Shown here one piece after another: positions 1 to 9,170 of a stretch of DNA of 36,556 bases. The position numbers were made by a program, and so were the translations under genes. Source of the stretch: an uncultured Lachnospiraceae bacterium (GTDB lineage Bacteria; Bacillota; Clostridia; Lachnospirales; Lachnospiraceae); assembly GCA_947063675.1 (NCBI GenBank), contig CAMSTM010000017.1, positions 1 through 36,556 of the forward strand, in the 5' to 3' direction. A model generated the notes under the pieces. That model was not told the DNA's origin. It worked only from the letters and a program-made list of their open reading frames with translations, and searched no databases. Numbering within the stretch: position 1 is the first letter of the stretch; the number at the start of each line of letters is the position of its first letter.

Positions 1-57
1 TTTTCTTTTGAGGATAAGTTGCGGGCTGTAAATATGTATCTAAGAGGCTATGGATAA
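1..57 (+). pseudogene. possible remnant of IS3-family OrfA (helix-turn-helix) N-terminus
   Basis: Frame 1 reads FSFEDKLRAVNMYLRGYG then TAA (55-57); resembles the start of IS3/IS150-type OrfA HTH proteins; very short and cut by the window edge. Confidence 0.35.
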
Positions 58-1072
58 CTGTTCCCATAACGGCGATAAGGTAAAGGCTGCCGTTATCGCC
101 TATGCTTCTAAATGGGCAGAGCAGGGACTGGTTCCGAAGGAATTTCTGGAGTATGTACAGGATTCTTCAAAGGTTACCTATCCATGGAGCATGATTGACA
201 AAATCACTCCCCGTCCCGACCCCAAGGTTCAGAAAATGCTTGAGGACGACGGTTTTGAAGACAATTACACAATCATTACCGAAAAACGTACCTATACGGC
301 TCCTTTTGTCAATGCGGAAGAAACCGAGTATCTGGTTGTGGAGGATAACTACACCAATGGCCGTCCTCCTTTAGAGCTTGGCGGCGCGTTGTATGTTGAC
401 CGTGAAACCGTTGATAAAGTGGAGAGAATGAAGGTCTGCACCTGTTTGAACCCTCTGCACACAGCAATGTCAGTTTACGGCTGTATGCTGGGATATGACC
501 TTATTTCCGCCGAAATGGAAGATGAGGATATCAAGGGCCTTATCAAGAAGATGGGCTACATCGAGGCAATGCCGGTTGTGGTAGACCCGGGCGTTCTGAA
601 ACCGGCTGATTTCATCGACGCTGTGCTTAACCGCCGTCTGCCGAATCCGTTCATGCCCGACGCGCCTCAGCGTATTGCAACGGATACCAGCCAGAAGTTG
701 TCCATCCGCTTTGGCGAAACCATCAAGGCCTATCAGGCAAGAGGCCTTAATATGGATGAACTGATTCTGATACCTCTGGTACTTGCCGGATATGCCCGTT
801 ATATTAAGGGAATCGATGATGAAGGCAAGGCATTTGAGCCCTCGCCCGACCCGCTCCTTGCAGAGCTTTCGGCGATTGTAGCTCCCCTTGAGGTAAAAGA
901 GGGCGAACAGGACTTCTCCTGCCTGAAAGAACTTTACAGCCGCAAGGACGTGTTTGGCGTTGACCTGTACGAAGCAGGCCTCGGCGAGCGCATCGAAGGT
1001 ATGGTGGCAGAGCTGTACGCAGGCCCCGGCGCCGTGAGAAAGACGCTGCATAAATATGTTTCTGCAAGATAA
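50..1072 (+). pseudogene. mannitol dehydrogenase / fructuronate reductase family, C-terminal part only
   Basis: Starts at MDNCSHNGDKV, which is internal in this family; PWSMIDKITPRPDP motif present; the N-terminal NAD-binding domain is missing and in-frame stops at 29-31 and 41-43 block upstream extension. Confidence 0.75.
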
Positions 1073-1130
1073 TACGATATTTTAAATAGCAGGCCGTTAC
1101 AGGGCCGGACAATATAACCAAAAACAGTAA

Positions 1131-1166
1131 AGGAACCGGAGCAATTTGAAGCCGGTTCCTTTTTGG
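1131..1166 (+). terminator. intrinsic terminator
   Basis: aaggaaccgg...ccggttcctttttgg stem followed by a T tract. Confidence 0.8.
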
Positions 1167-1296
1167 TATGTGCTTTTGAGCATTTAATAGAAACAATTGG
1201 AAGAAAAAAATTGTAAATCTAAAAGTAAAATTCAAAGTTTTCCGCATACTAAAACAGAAAATTTCTCTTTTACTATAAAATAAAGGATGTGGAAAC

Positions 1297-2601
1297 TTGA
1301 ACTACTTAGATGAAGCAAATCATGGCAAGGCTGCCGGATATAAAAAATTTTTATATGTCATGCTTGTTTTCGGCATAACTGCAGTGATGATTTCTTTCTA
1401 TTATTTTATGTGGCTCAGTGTTCCGTCCACCATCATGATAAAGGCGGGGGTGGAGCAGGAATTGGATTTTAAAGTACCGGCCACCGGTGAACTATATCGG
1501 GAAGCAGTGGAGGTGAGCGGCCCCGCTGTCGCAGCCCCGGAAGCGCAAGGAAGCCTTTACATTGACTTAGGGAGGCCGGTTACAGTAAAAGCAAACCAGG
1601 TCGAGCAATATAAGCTTCAGTTAAAGTTGTTCGGCGTTATTCCCCTAAAGGAAGTAGATGTAGAGGTCATTCAGGATTTACAGCTGAAGCCGGCGGGTAT
1701 CCCAATCGGAATTTACGTAAAGACAGAAGGGGTGCTTGTAGTGGGAATCGGAGAATTTGAGGGAGAGGACGGACAAAAATTTACCCCGGGAAAGTATGTA
1801 TTCCAGGTGGGAGACTATATATTGGAAATTAACGATGAGGAAATCAATGAAAAAAAGGAGCTAATAGAAAGAGTCAGCCACAGCGAAGGGCAGGAAATGG
1901 TATTTAAAGTAAAACGCGGAGACGCCCTGATAGAAGTGAAAACCAGACCGGAGATGAATCAGAATGGAGAGTACAAATTAGGCGTCTGGGTCAGGGATAA
2001 TGCCCAGGGGGTGGGCACCATGACCTATATTGACGAGCATGGATGCTTTGGCGCGTTAGGACATGGCATAAACGATGTGGATACCAGCACATTGATGAGC
2101 CTGTCCAAAGGAACTCTTTATCACACGGAAATTATAGGAATCACAAGAGGCGCCAACGGCTCGCCGGGAGAACTGACGGGTTTTATTGAGTATGACGATA
2201 AAAATATTATGGGAGAAATCACAGCCAACACGCCCAGAGGCATTTTTGGAATCTGCACGCCGGAAACTGAAACCAATGCGGATAACGATTACTATCCCCT
2301 TGGACTGAAACAGGAAATCCAAAAAGGCCCGGCACAGATTATATGCTCACTGGGAGATGAAACACGGATATACAATATTGAAATCACGGATATAAATCTT
2401 GAAAACGACAATATCAACAGAGGAATCGTCCTGAAAATTACAGACCCCGAGCTCCTTGCGGCGACAGGCGGAATCGTTCAGGGAATGAGCGGCAGCCCCA
2501 TCATCCAAAACGGCAAACTAATCGGCGCAGTAACCCACGTTCTGGTTCAGGACCCCACCAGAGGATACGGGATATTTATTGAAAACATGCTCGTGCATTG
2601 A
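1297..2601 (+). CDS. spoIVB: SpoIVB-like S55 peptidase with N-terminal TM segment and PDZ domain
   Basis: Catalytic His context YIDEHGCFGALGHGI and Ser context QGMSGSPIIQNGKLIGAVTHVLVQDPTRGYGIFIENM; PDZ-like central region. Confidence 0.92.
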   Translation: MNYLDEANHGKAAGYKKFLYVMLVFGITAVMISFYYFMWLSVPSTIMIKAGVEQELDFKVPATGELYREAVEVSGPAVAAPEAQGSLYIDLGRPVTVKANQVEQYKLQLKLFGVIPLKEVDVEVIQDLQLKPAGIPIGIYVKTEGVLVVGIGEFEGEDGQKFTPGKYVFQVGDYILEINDEEINEKKELIERVSHSEGQEMVFKVKRGDALIEVKTRPEMNQNGEYKLGVWVRDNAQGVGTMTYIDEHGCFGALGHGINDVDTSTLMSLSKGTLYHTEIIGITRGANGSPGELTGFIEYDDKNIMGEITANTPRGIFGICTPETETNADNDYYPLGLKQEIQKGPAQIICSLGDETRIYNIEITDINLENDNINRGIVLKITDPELLAATGGIVQGMSGSPIIQNGKLIGAVTHVLVQDPTRGYGIFIENMLVH

Positions 2602-2762
2602 GTCCGGGCAGACGCAGAGCCAGAGGGAAATTTATCAAGCTTGCTTGAATAAATTTCCCTCTGGCTCTGCGTATATCCGGCGAAAGCCGGACATGAGCGA
2701 AACGAAGTGAAGCGAATGCTGCCTGCAGAGGGGAAGCGAGCGGAACGAAGAGAAGCGAATTC
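2602..2762. repeat. structured intergenic repeat element
   Basis: About 29-bp stem (2612-2640 / 2643-2672), a GAAA-tetraloop hairpin (2676-2691) and two 23-nt direct repeats (2695-2717 and 2738-2760, 2 mismatches). Confidence 0.7.
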
Positions 2763-3251
2763 AAAGGCATGGTAAATGACATGCCCCCACCCTCCTTCAT
2801 TTTTGGTGCGGTCAAAGCCCTTTAGGCAGATGCTGCTGGTAATCCGGCAGCTTTTTTGGTAAGGCATGGGAACAAAGCTTCTGACCACCCGGATTGGACC
2901 TCTGCCGTTATCGTAAGGCCCGATATACCGTGAAGCCAGGGGTTCCACAAAGGGGTATTTTTCTCCGAACTGAGAGTGGCGGATTGTAAAACGGGGTGTT
3001 TTTTCCCCGTCAAAATAAAAGGAAAAGGCAGGTTCCTCGCAGCTGGGATAGCGGTGCTGGACAAAATTATAAATGCATCCCGGTCCCAGATGCTCAAAAA
3101 GAACCCATTCCCCGTTTTCGTCCTGATAGAGGTTCCAGTCCCAGTCGGCATTGCCTCCGGTTTTGTCAATGCTGCCTTCATAATGGGCCCGGCAATGGGC
3201 CTTGGGGACAGGGAGGGCTTTGGGGTTTAATAAAGTTTCATAAACATTCAT
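2763..3251 (-). pseudogene. DUF2961-family protein, 3'-truncated
   Basis: MNVYETLLNPKALP...GEWVLFEHLGPGCIYNFVQHRYP...GPYDNGRGPIRVVRSFVPMPYQKSCRIT...GGWGHVIYHAF resembles DUF2961; homology appears to stop at about 2763 and the rest of the ORF (to 2547) reads through the repeat and antisense spoIVB. Confidence 0.7.
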
Positions 3252-3405
3252 AACGGATACTCCAATCTACATTTACAGATTTACCAATCATCATATGGTT
3301 ATCTGTATTATAAAAAGTGAGGAGGAAATCACAAGGTAGGATTCTATGATTTTTGTAAAAAAGTAAAGATGCTTATAAGGCATAATACAGAATGCAATAC
3401 AGGTA

Positions 3406-3435
3406 TTGGACATCCCTCCAGAATATGTCTATAAT
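3406..3435 (+). promoter_or_regulatory. predicted sigma-A promoter
   Basis: TTGGAC (3406-3411) - 18 bp - TATAAT (3430-3435) upstream of the aldo/keto reductase. Confidence 0.55.
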
Positions 3436-3516
3436 AATGAAAACATCCGAAGGAAAATATTGTCCGGGCGCTTTTAAAGGAAGGCAGCCGGAAAACGGAA
3501 AAAGAGGAGGGCTACA

Positions 3517-4506
3517 ATGAAATATGTAAAACTGGGCAATTCGCAGCTTAAGGTTTCCCGCGTCTGCATGGGATGTATGGGATTTGGGGATGCCGGAAGC
3601 GGGCAGCATTCCTGGACTCTTGACGAGGAAAGTTCACGGGAGATTATAAAGCAGGGGCTTAACGCCGGTATCAATTTTTATGACACAGCCATCGGCTATC
3701 AGGGAGGAACCAGCGAGCAGTATGTAGGACGCGCCCTGCGGGATTTCGCAAAGCGGGAGGATGTGGTGGTGGCGACAAAGTTTCCGCCCCGGACGAAAGA
3801 AGAAATTGAAAAAGGCGTGACCGGACAACAGCATGTCGCCCGGATGCTGGATAAAAGCCTGTCAAACCTTGGAATGGACTATGTGGATTTGTATATCTGC
3901 CATATGTGGGATTATAATACGCCGGTATATGAGATTATGGACGGATTAAATCAGGCGGTGAAGGCGGGAAAAGTCCGTTATATCGGCATTTCCAACTGTT
4001 ATGCCTACCAGCTTGCCAAAGCAAACGCCGTGGCGGAAAAAGAGGGGTTTGCAAAATTTATTTCCGTACAGGGGCATTATAATCTGATTTTCCGGGAGGA
4101 GGAGCGGGAAATGGCAAGGCTCTGCAAGGAGGATAATATCGCCATGACTCCTTACAGCGCGCTGGCGGGCGGACGGCTTGCAAAGCTGCCCGGAGAGACT
4201 TCCAAACGTCTGCAGGAGGATGCGTATGCCAAATCGAAATATGACGCAACCGCCAGGCAGGACGGTATGATTATTGAGCGTGTGGCGCAGCTTGCCGAAA
4301 AGCACGGCGTGACCATGACGGAAATTTCACTTGCATGGTTGCTCACAAAGGTGACGTCTCCCGTGGTGGGCGCAACAAAAAAACGGCACATTGACGGAGC
4401 GGCAGGTGCGGTCGATATTGTTTTGGACAGGGAGGAGATTGCTTATCTGGAGGAGTTATATGTTCCCCATAATCTGGTGGGGGTTATGTCGCAGAACGGA
4501 GCGTGA
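3517..4506 (+). CDS. aldo/keto reductase
   Basis: MKYVKLGNSQLKVSRVCMGCMGFG, FYDTAIGYQGGTSEQYVGRAL, YVDLYICHMWD, KVRYIGISN; AKR signatures. Confidence 0.92.
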   Translation: MKYVKLGNSQLKVSRVCMGCMGFGDAGSGQHSWTLDEESSREIIKQGLNAGINFYDTAIGYQGGTSEQYVGRALRDFAKREDVVVATKFPPRTKEEIEKGVTGQQHVARMLDKSLSNLGMDYVDLYICHMWDYNTPVYEIMDGLNQAVKAGKVRYIGISNCYAYQLAKANAVAEKEGFAKFISVQGHYNLIFREEEREMARLCKEDNIAMTPYSALAGGRLAKLPGETSKRLQEDAYAKSKYDATARQDGMIIERVAQLAEKHGVTMTEISLAWLLTKVTSPVVGATKKRHIDGAAGAVDIVLDREEIAYLEELYVPHNLVGVMSQNGA

Positions 4507-4511
4507 AAACG

Positions 4512-4826
4512 CTATTTTTTCCCAAGATATCTTCGAAGGGTTTCCTCAAAAAACGCCAAATCATCGTCATTTAAGAGCTTCAACTGATCCACAATCCCGT
4601 GAATGCGGTCGGGGTTGTGGATATCTTTGTCAAAAAATTCCTGAGGGCTGATTTTAAAATAATTGCAGATATCAAAAAAGACAGACATGGAGGGGGATGT
4701 CTTGCCGGAGGTGATAGACTGTATATAAGAATGACTGCGGCCTAATTCCAGACTTAACTGATATTCAGACATATCCTTAAGCATTCTCAGTTCGGTAATT
4801 CTTTCACGGACAAACTTCGCATCCAT
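4512..4826 (-). CDS. XRE-family HTH transcriptional regulator
   Basis: MDAKFVRERITELRMLKDMSEYQLSLELGRSHSYIQSITSGKTSPSMSVFFDICNYFKISPQEFF; ggagg RBS before ATG at 4826. Confidence 0.85.
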   Translation of the reverse strand: MDAKFVRERITELRMLKDMSEYQLSLELGRSHSYIQSITSGKTSPSMSVFFDICNYFKISPQEFFDKDIHNPDRIHGIVDQLKLLNDDDLAFFEETLRRYLGKK

Positions 4827-4976
4827 TTTGTTTCCTCCATTAACACCCATGCGGCGCTTACAGCGTATCGCCTGCATGAAAGTTAACTGCCTTGACATTG
4901 CCGGGTATTTCAGAGTCAACAACCCTGCGGCAAGCAGATACATTTATAAGTGTATCTGTAAAGAGAATACCCATAT

Positions 4977-5033
4977 ACTATTTAAAATAGTTATATATAA
5001 TTGAAATAATAATAAAAACTATTTTAAATAGTT
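4977..5033. promoter_or_regulatory. pair of palindromic operator-like sites
   Basis: ACTATTTAAAATAGT (4977-4991) and AACTATTTTAAATAGTT (5017-5033), centres about 41 bp apart, in the divergent region. Confidence 0.5.
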
Positions 5034-5124
5034 GTATCGCAAAAAAACAGGAATGTTGTGTCAATTGGTGTAAAATTTAAGAAGGTGTTTCACAAATTTA
5101 AGTGGCAAAGGAGCTTTTCATCCG

Positions 5125-5781
5125 GTGAATAATGCAAAAATGAAGGAAATGTATGAATTGCAGCTGCAGGCATATCAAAATCAACTGGAAATTCTGAGAA
5201 GCGCCAATGAGGATTATAGAACGCTCCGCCATGATATGAAGCATCATATTGTCATGCTTACGGATTTTATTTATAAGGGCGAGAATGAAAAGGCGCTGGA
5301 ATATCTGGGAAAAATCAGCAGTTATGCGGCAGGAAACAGAGGGTATGTGGAAACCGGAAACTCAGGGATAGACAGCCTTATCAATTATATGGCCGCAAAA
5401 ATAAAGAAAGCTTCCGGGCAGGTGCTGGCGGATATTTACCTTCCGCCGGGGCTTGCCGTTGATAATTTTGACATGAGCGTTATACTGGGGAATCTGCTGT
5501 TAAATGCATGTGAAGCAATGGAAAACTGTCCGCAAAAGGAGCTGACGATTGTTTTAAGGTATAACAGAGGGATTTTGCTTATCTGTATAGAAAATACGTA
5601 TGACGGAATTCTCGAGGAGAAAAACGGAAAAATAGTGACAAGAAAAGAAGACGCGTCCAGGCACGGCGTAGGACTTGCCAGTGTGCGGCGGGCGGTTAGA
5701 AAATATGACGGAAATATAAAAATCCATTCCGATGAAAGGAGGTTTCGGGTGGAAGCCGTGTTGTATGTCGGCCGGAAATAG
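5125..5781 (+). CDS. GHKL-type (AgrC-like) histidine kinase lacking a membrane sensor domain
   Basis: YRTLRHDMKHHIVML phosphoacceptor region and VILGNLLLNACEAMENC N-box; GTG start; no TM segments in the ORF. Confidence 0.7.
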   Translation: MNNAKMKEMYELQLQAYQNQLEILRSANEDYRTLRHDMKHHIVMLTDFIYKGENEKALEYLGKISSYAAGNRGYVETGNSGIDSLINYMAAKIKKASGQVLADIYLPPGLAVDNFDMSVILGNLLLNACEAMENCPQKELTIVLRYNRGILLICIENTYDGILEEKNGKIVTRKEDASRHGVGLASVRRAVRKYDGNIKIHSDERRFRVEAVLYVGRK

Positions 5782-5812
5782 GGAGAACAGGCGATACCTG
5801 TAAGATATCATA

Positions 5813-5842
5813 AAAAGGCGGAACCGGTTATTCCGCCTTTTT
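5813..5842. terminator. bidirectional intrinsic terminator
   Basis: aaaaaggcggaa-ccggtta-ttccgccttttt between convergent genes. Confidence 0.8.
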
Positions 5843-7087
5843 ATTAATGTAATTGGCTTTAAACTTGGAGTACATAATTTTCTGGCTGTGGTAAAGACCG
5901 TAGTACCCCGACAGCATATAACTGAACGCCGCGGTCAAAAGAAAATAGGGCATTCCTTCATAGCCAAAGAGCTCAAAGCTGATGAGCAGGGAGGTGATGG
6001 GGCAGTTTGTCACGCCGCAGAAAACGGCAGTCATGCCGGCGGCTGTGCACAGTGAAGGGGAAAACCCCAGAAGGTTTCCGAACAGGCAGCCGAAGGTTCC
6101 GCCGATACAGAAAGAGGGAACAATCTCGCCGCCCTTAAAGCCCGCGCCTAAGGTGGCGGCGGTAAACAGCATCTTAAGCAGAAACATTTCCCACCGCGCC
6201 TCTCCTTTCATAGCGGGCTCAATCAGGGCGATGCCGGAGCCGTTATAGGTCTGGCTGCCCACAAGCAGGGTCAGAACAATCACAAGGCAGCCGCCGGCAA
6301 AAATTCTTATGTAGGGATTGGGAAAAAATTTGTGGTAAAGGTGTTCCGACTGATGAAGCAGGATACAGAACAAAATGCTAATCAGGGCGCACAGAGCCGC
6401 CAGAACAGTGATTTTTACCGCAGAGTCTATTGTAAAGGCGGGGATTTCCCCGAGAAGGAAAAGCTCCGCTTCCGCACCGAAACGGGAGGCAATGCTGTGG
6501 GCAATCAGGGAGGCAATCACACAGGGAACCAGGGCGGAGTAGTGCATAATCCCCACACTGACTACTTCCATGGAAAAGATGGCGGCGGCCATAGGGGTTC
6601 CGAACAGGGCGGAAAAGGCCGCGCTCATACCGCACATGGTCATGATATGCTTATCCTTTTCATTAAAGCGAAACAGCTTTCCGATTTCATTTCCGATACT
6701 TCCGCCAAGCTGCAGGGCAGCGCCTTCCCGTCCGGCGGAGCCTCCCAGCAGATGGGTAATTAATGTGGAAACAAAAATCAGCGGCGCCATGCGGACAGGA
6801 AGCTCATCTCCTGAGTGAATCGAGGAAAGGACCAGATTAGTTCCCGAGTCCTTTTCATCGTGGAGCAGATGGTAAGCGCCCACAATAAGAAGGCCGCCAA
6901 AGGGGAGCAGCCAGATAAGCCAGGGATATTCATCCCGCGACGCGGTTACGTATGCCATACAAAAATAAAACAAAGTGCCCACAGCGCCCACGACGATTCC
7001 CGAAATAATGGCGAAAATAACCCATTTGACGGAGGTTCGCGCGCGCTGTAAATTATGGTGGATTTTGTGCTTTAACCTTTCGTTCAT
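5828..7087 (-). CDS. ClC-family anion channel/antiporter, possibly the fluoride-type subfamily
   Basis: GSAGREGAALQLGGSIGN, FGTPMAAAIFSMEV, GAGFKGGEIVPSFCIGGTFG; GREG without following P and TNL instead of GSGIP. Confidence 0.88.
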   Translation of the reverse strand: MNERLKHKIHHNLQRARTSVKWVIFAIISGIVVGAVGTLFYFCMAYVTASRDEYPWLIWLLPFGGLLIVGAYHLLHDEKDSGTNLVLSSIHSGDELPVRMAPLIFVSTLITHLLGGSAGREGAALQLGGSIGNEIGKLFRFNEKDKHIMTMCGMSAAFSALFGTPMAAAIFSMEVVSVGIMHYSALVPCVIASLIAHSIASRFGAEAELFLLGEIPAFTIDSAVKITVLAALCALISILFCILLHQSEHLYHKFFPNPYIRIFAGGCLVIVLTLLVGSQTYNGSGIALIEPAMKGEARWEMFLLKMLFTAATLGAGFKGGEIVPSFCIGGTFGCLFGNLLGFSPSLCTAAGMTAVFCGVTNCPITSLLISFELFGYEGMPYFLLTAAFSYMLSGYYGLYHSQKIMYSKFKANYINKKAE

Positions 7088-7230
7088 GACAGTTGCCTTT
7101 CCTGTTTTGCAGTACTCTCAGTATACAACTTTTCACCCTGAAAATCAATTTTGTAAAATCCGTTTCCGGGAATTTTTGCTGCATTTTGTTGAATTTGCTT
7201 TCTTTCTGTGATAAATTCACTTATAGCACT

Positions 7231-7251
7231 AATTTCCAGAATATGGAAATT
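7231..7251. promoter_or_regulatory. dyad symmetry upstream of the ibrA-like operon
   Basis: aatttcca-gaata-tggaaatt perfect 8-bp arms. Confidence 0.4.
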
Positions 7252-7321
7252 TTACGGTAAGCGGGCTTGCAGGGCAGAGCGGCGCCTGATTGCGGCGGTA
7301 TCATTGGAAGGGTGATGCGTA

Positions 7322-8653
7322 TTGAAAAGAGAGTATGTGAAGCAAAATGTCTACGACGCTTTTATTGAGCGTCTGCATTTTATTTTTCAGGAATTTAATA
7401 ACATTTATGTGTCCTTTTCCGGCGGAAAGGACAGCGGGCTTTTGCTGAATATGGTGCTTGACTTTCGGAGGAAATATTATCCTGACAGGATAATAGGCGT
7501 TTTCCACCAGGATTTTGAAGCGCAGTACACGGTGACGAGCGAGTATGTGGAGAGAACTTTTGAGAGGATAAAGGATGAGGTGGAGCCTTACTGGGTGTGC
7601 CTTCCCATGGCCACAAGGACGGCGCTTAGCAGCTATGAGATGTACTGGTATCCCTGGGACGATACGAAAAAAGAGGTCTGGGTAAGGCCCATGCCGGAAA
7701 AGGAATATGTTATCAATCTGGAAAATAATCCCATTACCACTTACCATTACCGGATGCATCAGGAGGACCTTGCAAAGCAGTTTGGACGCTGGTATCGCGC
7801 AATCCACGGCAGCAAAAAGACGGTCTGCCTTCTTGGAATGCGCGCGGACGAATCTCTGCAGCGGTACAGCGGATTTTTAAATAAAAAGTACGGATATGAG
7901 GGGGAATGCTGGATTACCAATCAGTTTAAGGGCGTCTATTGTGCGTCGCCTTTATATGACTGGTCGTCAGGGGATATCTGGCATGCAAATTATCTGTTTG
8001 GCTATGATTATAATTATTTATACGATTTGTATTATATGGCGGGGCTTAAGGTTTCACAGATGCGGGTGGCCTCTCCCTTCAACGATTATTCCAAAGACGC
8101 TCTGAACCTTTACCGTGTGATTGACCCGGAAATCTGGGCAAAGCTGGTGGGAAGGGTACAGGGTGCGAACTTCGCCTGTATTTACGGTAAGACGAAAGCC
8201 ATGGGCTACCGCAATATCACGCTTCCCGAGGGGCATACATGGAAATCCTTCACTCTTTTTTTGCTGGAAACGCTTCCGGCGAGGCTCCGCAACAATTATG
8301 TGAAAAAATTTAAAACCTCCATTGAATTCTGGCATAAAACCGGCGGAGGGTTGGACGAGGAATCCATCACAGAACTGGAGCGGCACGGGTATCAAATCAA
8401 AAGAAACGGCGTTTCCAATTATACCCTGAGCAAGAAAACAAGAATTATTTTTCTTGGGGATATCCCCGACGACACTGACGATATTAAGTCGACAAAAGAC
8501 ATTCCAAGCTGGAAAAGGATGTGCTATTGTATCCTGAAAAACGACCATATCTGCCGTTTTATGGGGTTTGGGATGAGCAAGGAACAGAAAAAGCGGATTG
8601 ATGTTATCAGAAAAGAGTACAAAAGCGTAGAGGAGATGGAATATGGAGTATAA
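7322..8653 (+). CDS. IbrA-like PP-loop (PAPS reductase-like) DUF3440 protein
   Basis: NIYVSFSGGKDSGLLLNMVLDF PP-loop motif; TVCLLGMRADESLQR; RFMGFG C-terminus. Confidence 0.85.
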   Translation: MKREYVKQNVYDAFIERLHFIFQEFNNIYVSFSGGKDSGLLLNMVLDFRRKYYPDRIIGVFHQDFEAQYTVTSEYVERTFERIKDEVEPYWVCLPMATRTALSSYEMYWYPWDDTKKEVWVRPMPEKEYVINLENNPITTYHYRMHQEDLAKQFGRWYRAIHGSKKTVCLLGMRADESLQRYSGFLNKKYGYEGECWITNQFKGVYCASPLYDWSSGDIWHANYLFGYDYNYLYDLYYMAGLKVSQMRVASPFNDYSKDALNLYRVIDPEIWAKLVGRVQGANFACIYGKTKAMGYRNITLPEGHTWKSFTLFLLETLPARLRNNYVKKFKTSIEFWHKTGGGLDEESITELERHGYQIKRNGVSNYTLSKKTRIIFLGDIPDDTDDIKSTKDIPSWKRMCYCILKNDHICRFMGFGMSKEQKKRIDVIRKEYKSVEEMEYGV

Positions 8654-9170
8654 GAGTCCGGTTTACCAGGTGATTCCGGTTCCTATTGAAAAAATACAGC
8701 CGAATACCTATAATCCGAATACGGTGGCGCCGCCGGAGATGAAGCTGCTCTATGAGAGCATTAAAATTGACGGTTACACAATGCCCATTGTGTGCTATTA
8801 TAATAAGGAAAGCGATACTTATATTATCGTGGACGGTTTTCACCGTTACAGAATCATGAAAGAAAACGCCGATATTTATGAGAGGGAAAAGGGGATGCTC
8901 CCTGTGTCGGTGATTAACAAGTCAATTGACCAGAGAATGGCAAGCACGATTCGTCACAACAGGGCAAGGGGAAGCCATGATGTGGATTTGATGAGCAATA
9001 TTGTAAAAGAGCTTCATGAGCTGGGAAGGTCGGACGCGTGGATATCCAGACATCTTGGCATGGACAGGGACGAAATTCTGCGTCTGAAGCAAATCACCGG
9101 CCTTGCGTCGCTTTTTAAGGATATTAAATTCGGCGACGCATGGCGTCCGGTGGAGGAGGAAGGCGAATGA
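8643..9170 (+). CDS. IbrB-like ParB/Srx-domain protein
   Basis: [29 protein letters not shown] (ParB box), [14 protein letters not shown] region and HTH-like tail; overlaps the upstream ORF by 11 nt. Confidence 0.85.
   Translation: MEYKSPVYQVIPVPIEKIQPNTYNPNTVAPPEMKLLYESIKIDGYTMPIVCYYNKESDTYIIVDGFHRYRIMKENADIYEREKGMLPVSVINKSIDQRMASTIRHNRARGSHDVDLMSNIVKELHELGRSDAWISRHLGMDRDEILRLKQITGLASLFKDIKFGDAWRPVEEEGE

Noticed and set aside
470-1051. 193-aa minus-strand ORF
   Set aside because: Antisense to the dehydrogenase C-terminal domain; no motif support
2695-2760. Possible CRISPR array from repeated GAGCGAAACGAAG units
   Set aside because: Only two copies, purine-rich, 20-nt spacing, no cas genes in the window
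7088-7321. Fluoride (crcB) riboswitch upstream of the ClC gene
   Set aside because: The conserved riboswitch sequence was looked for on the minus strand and not seen
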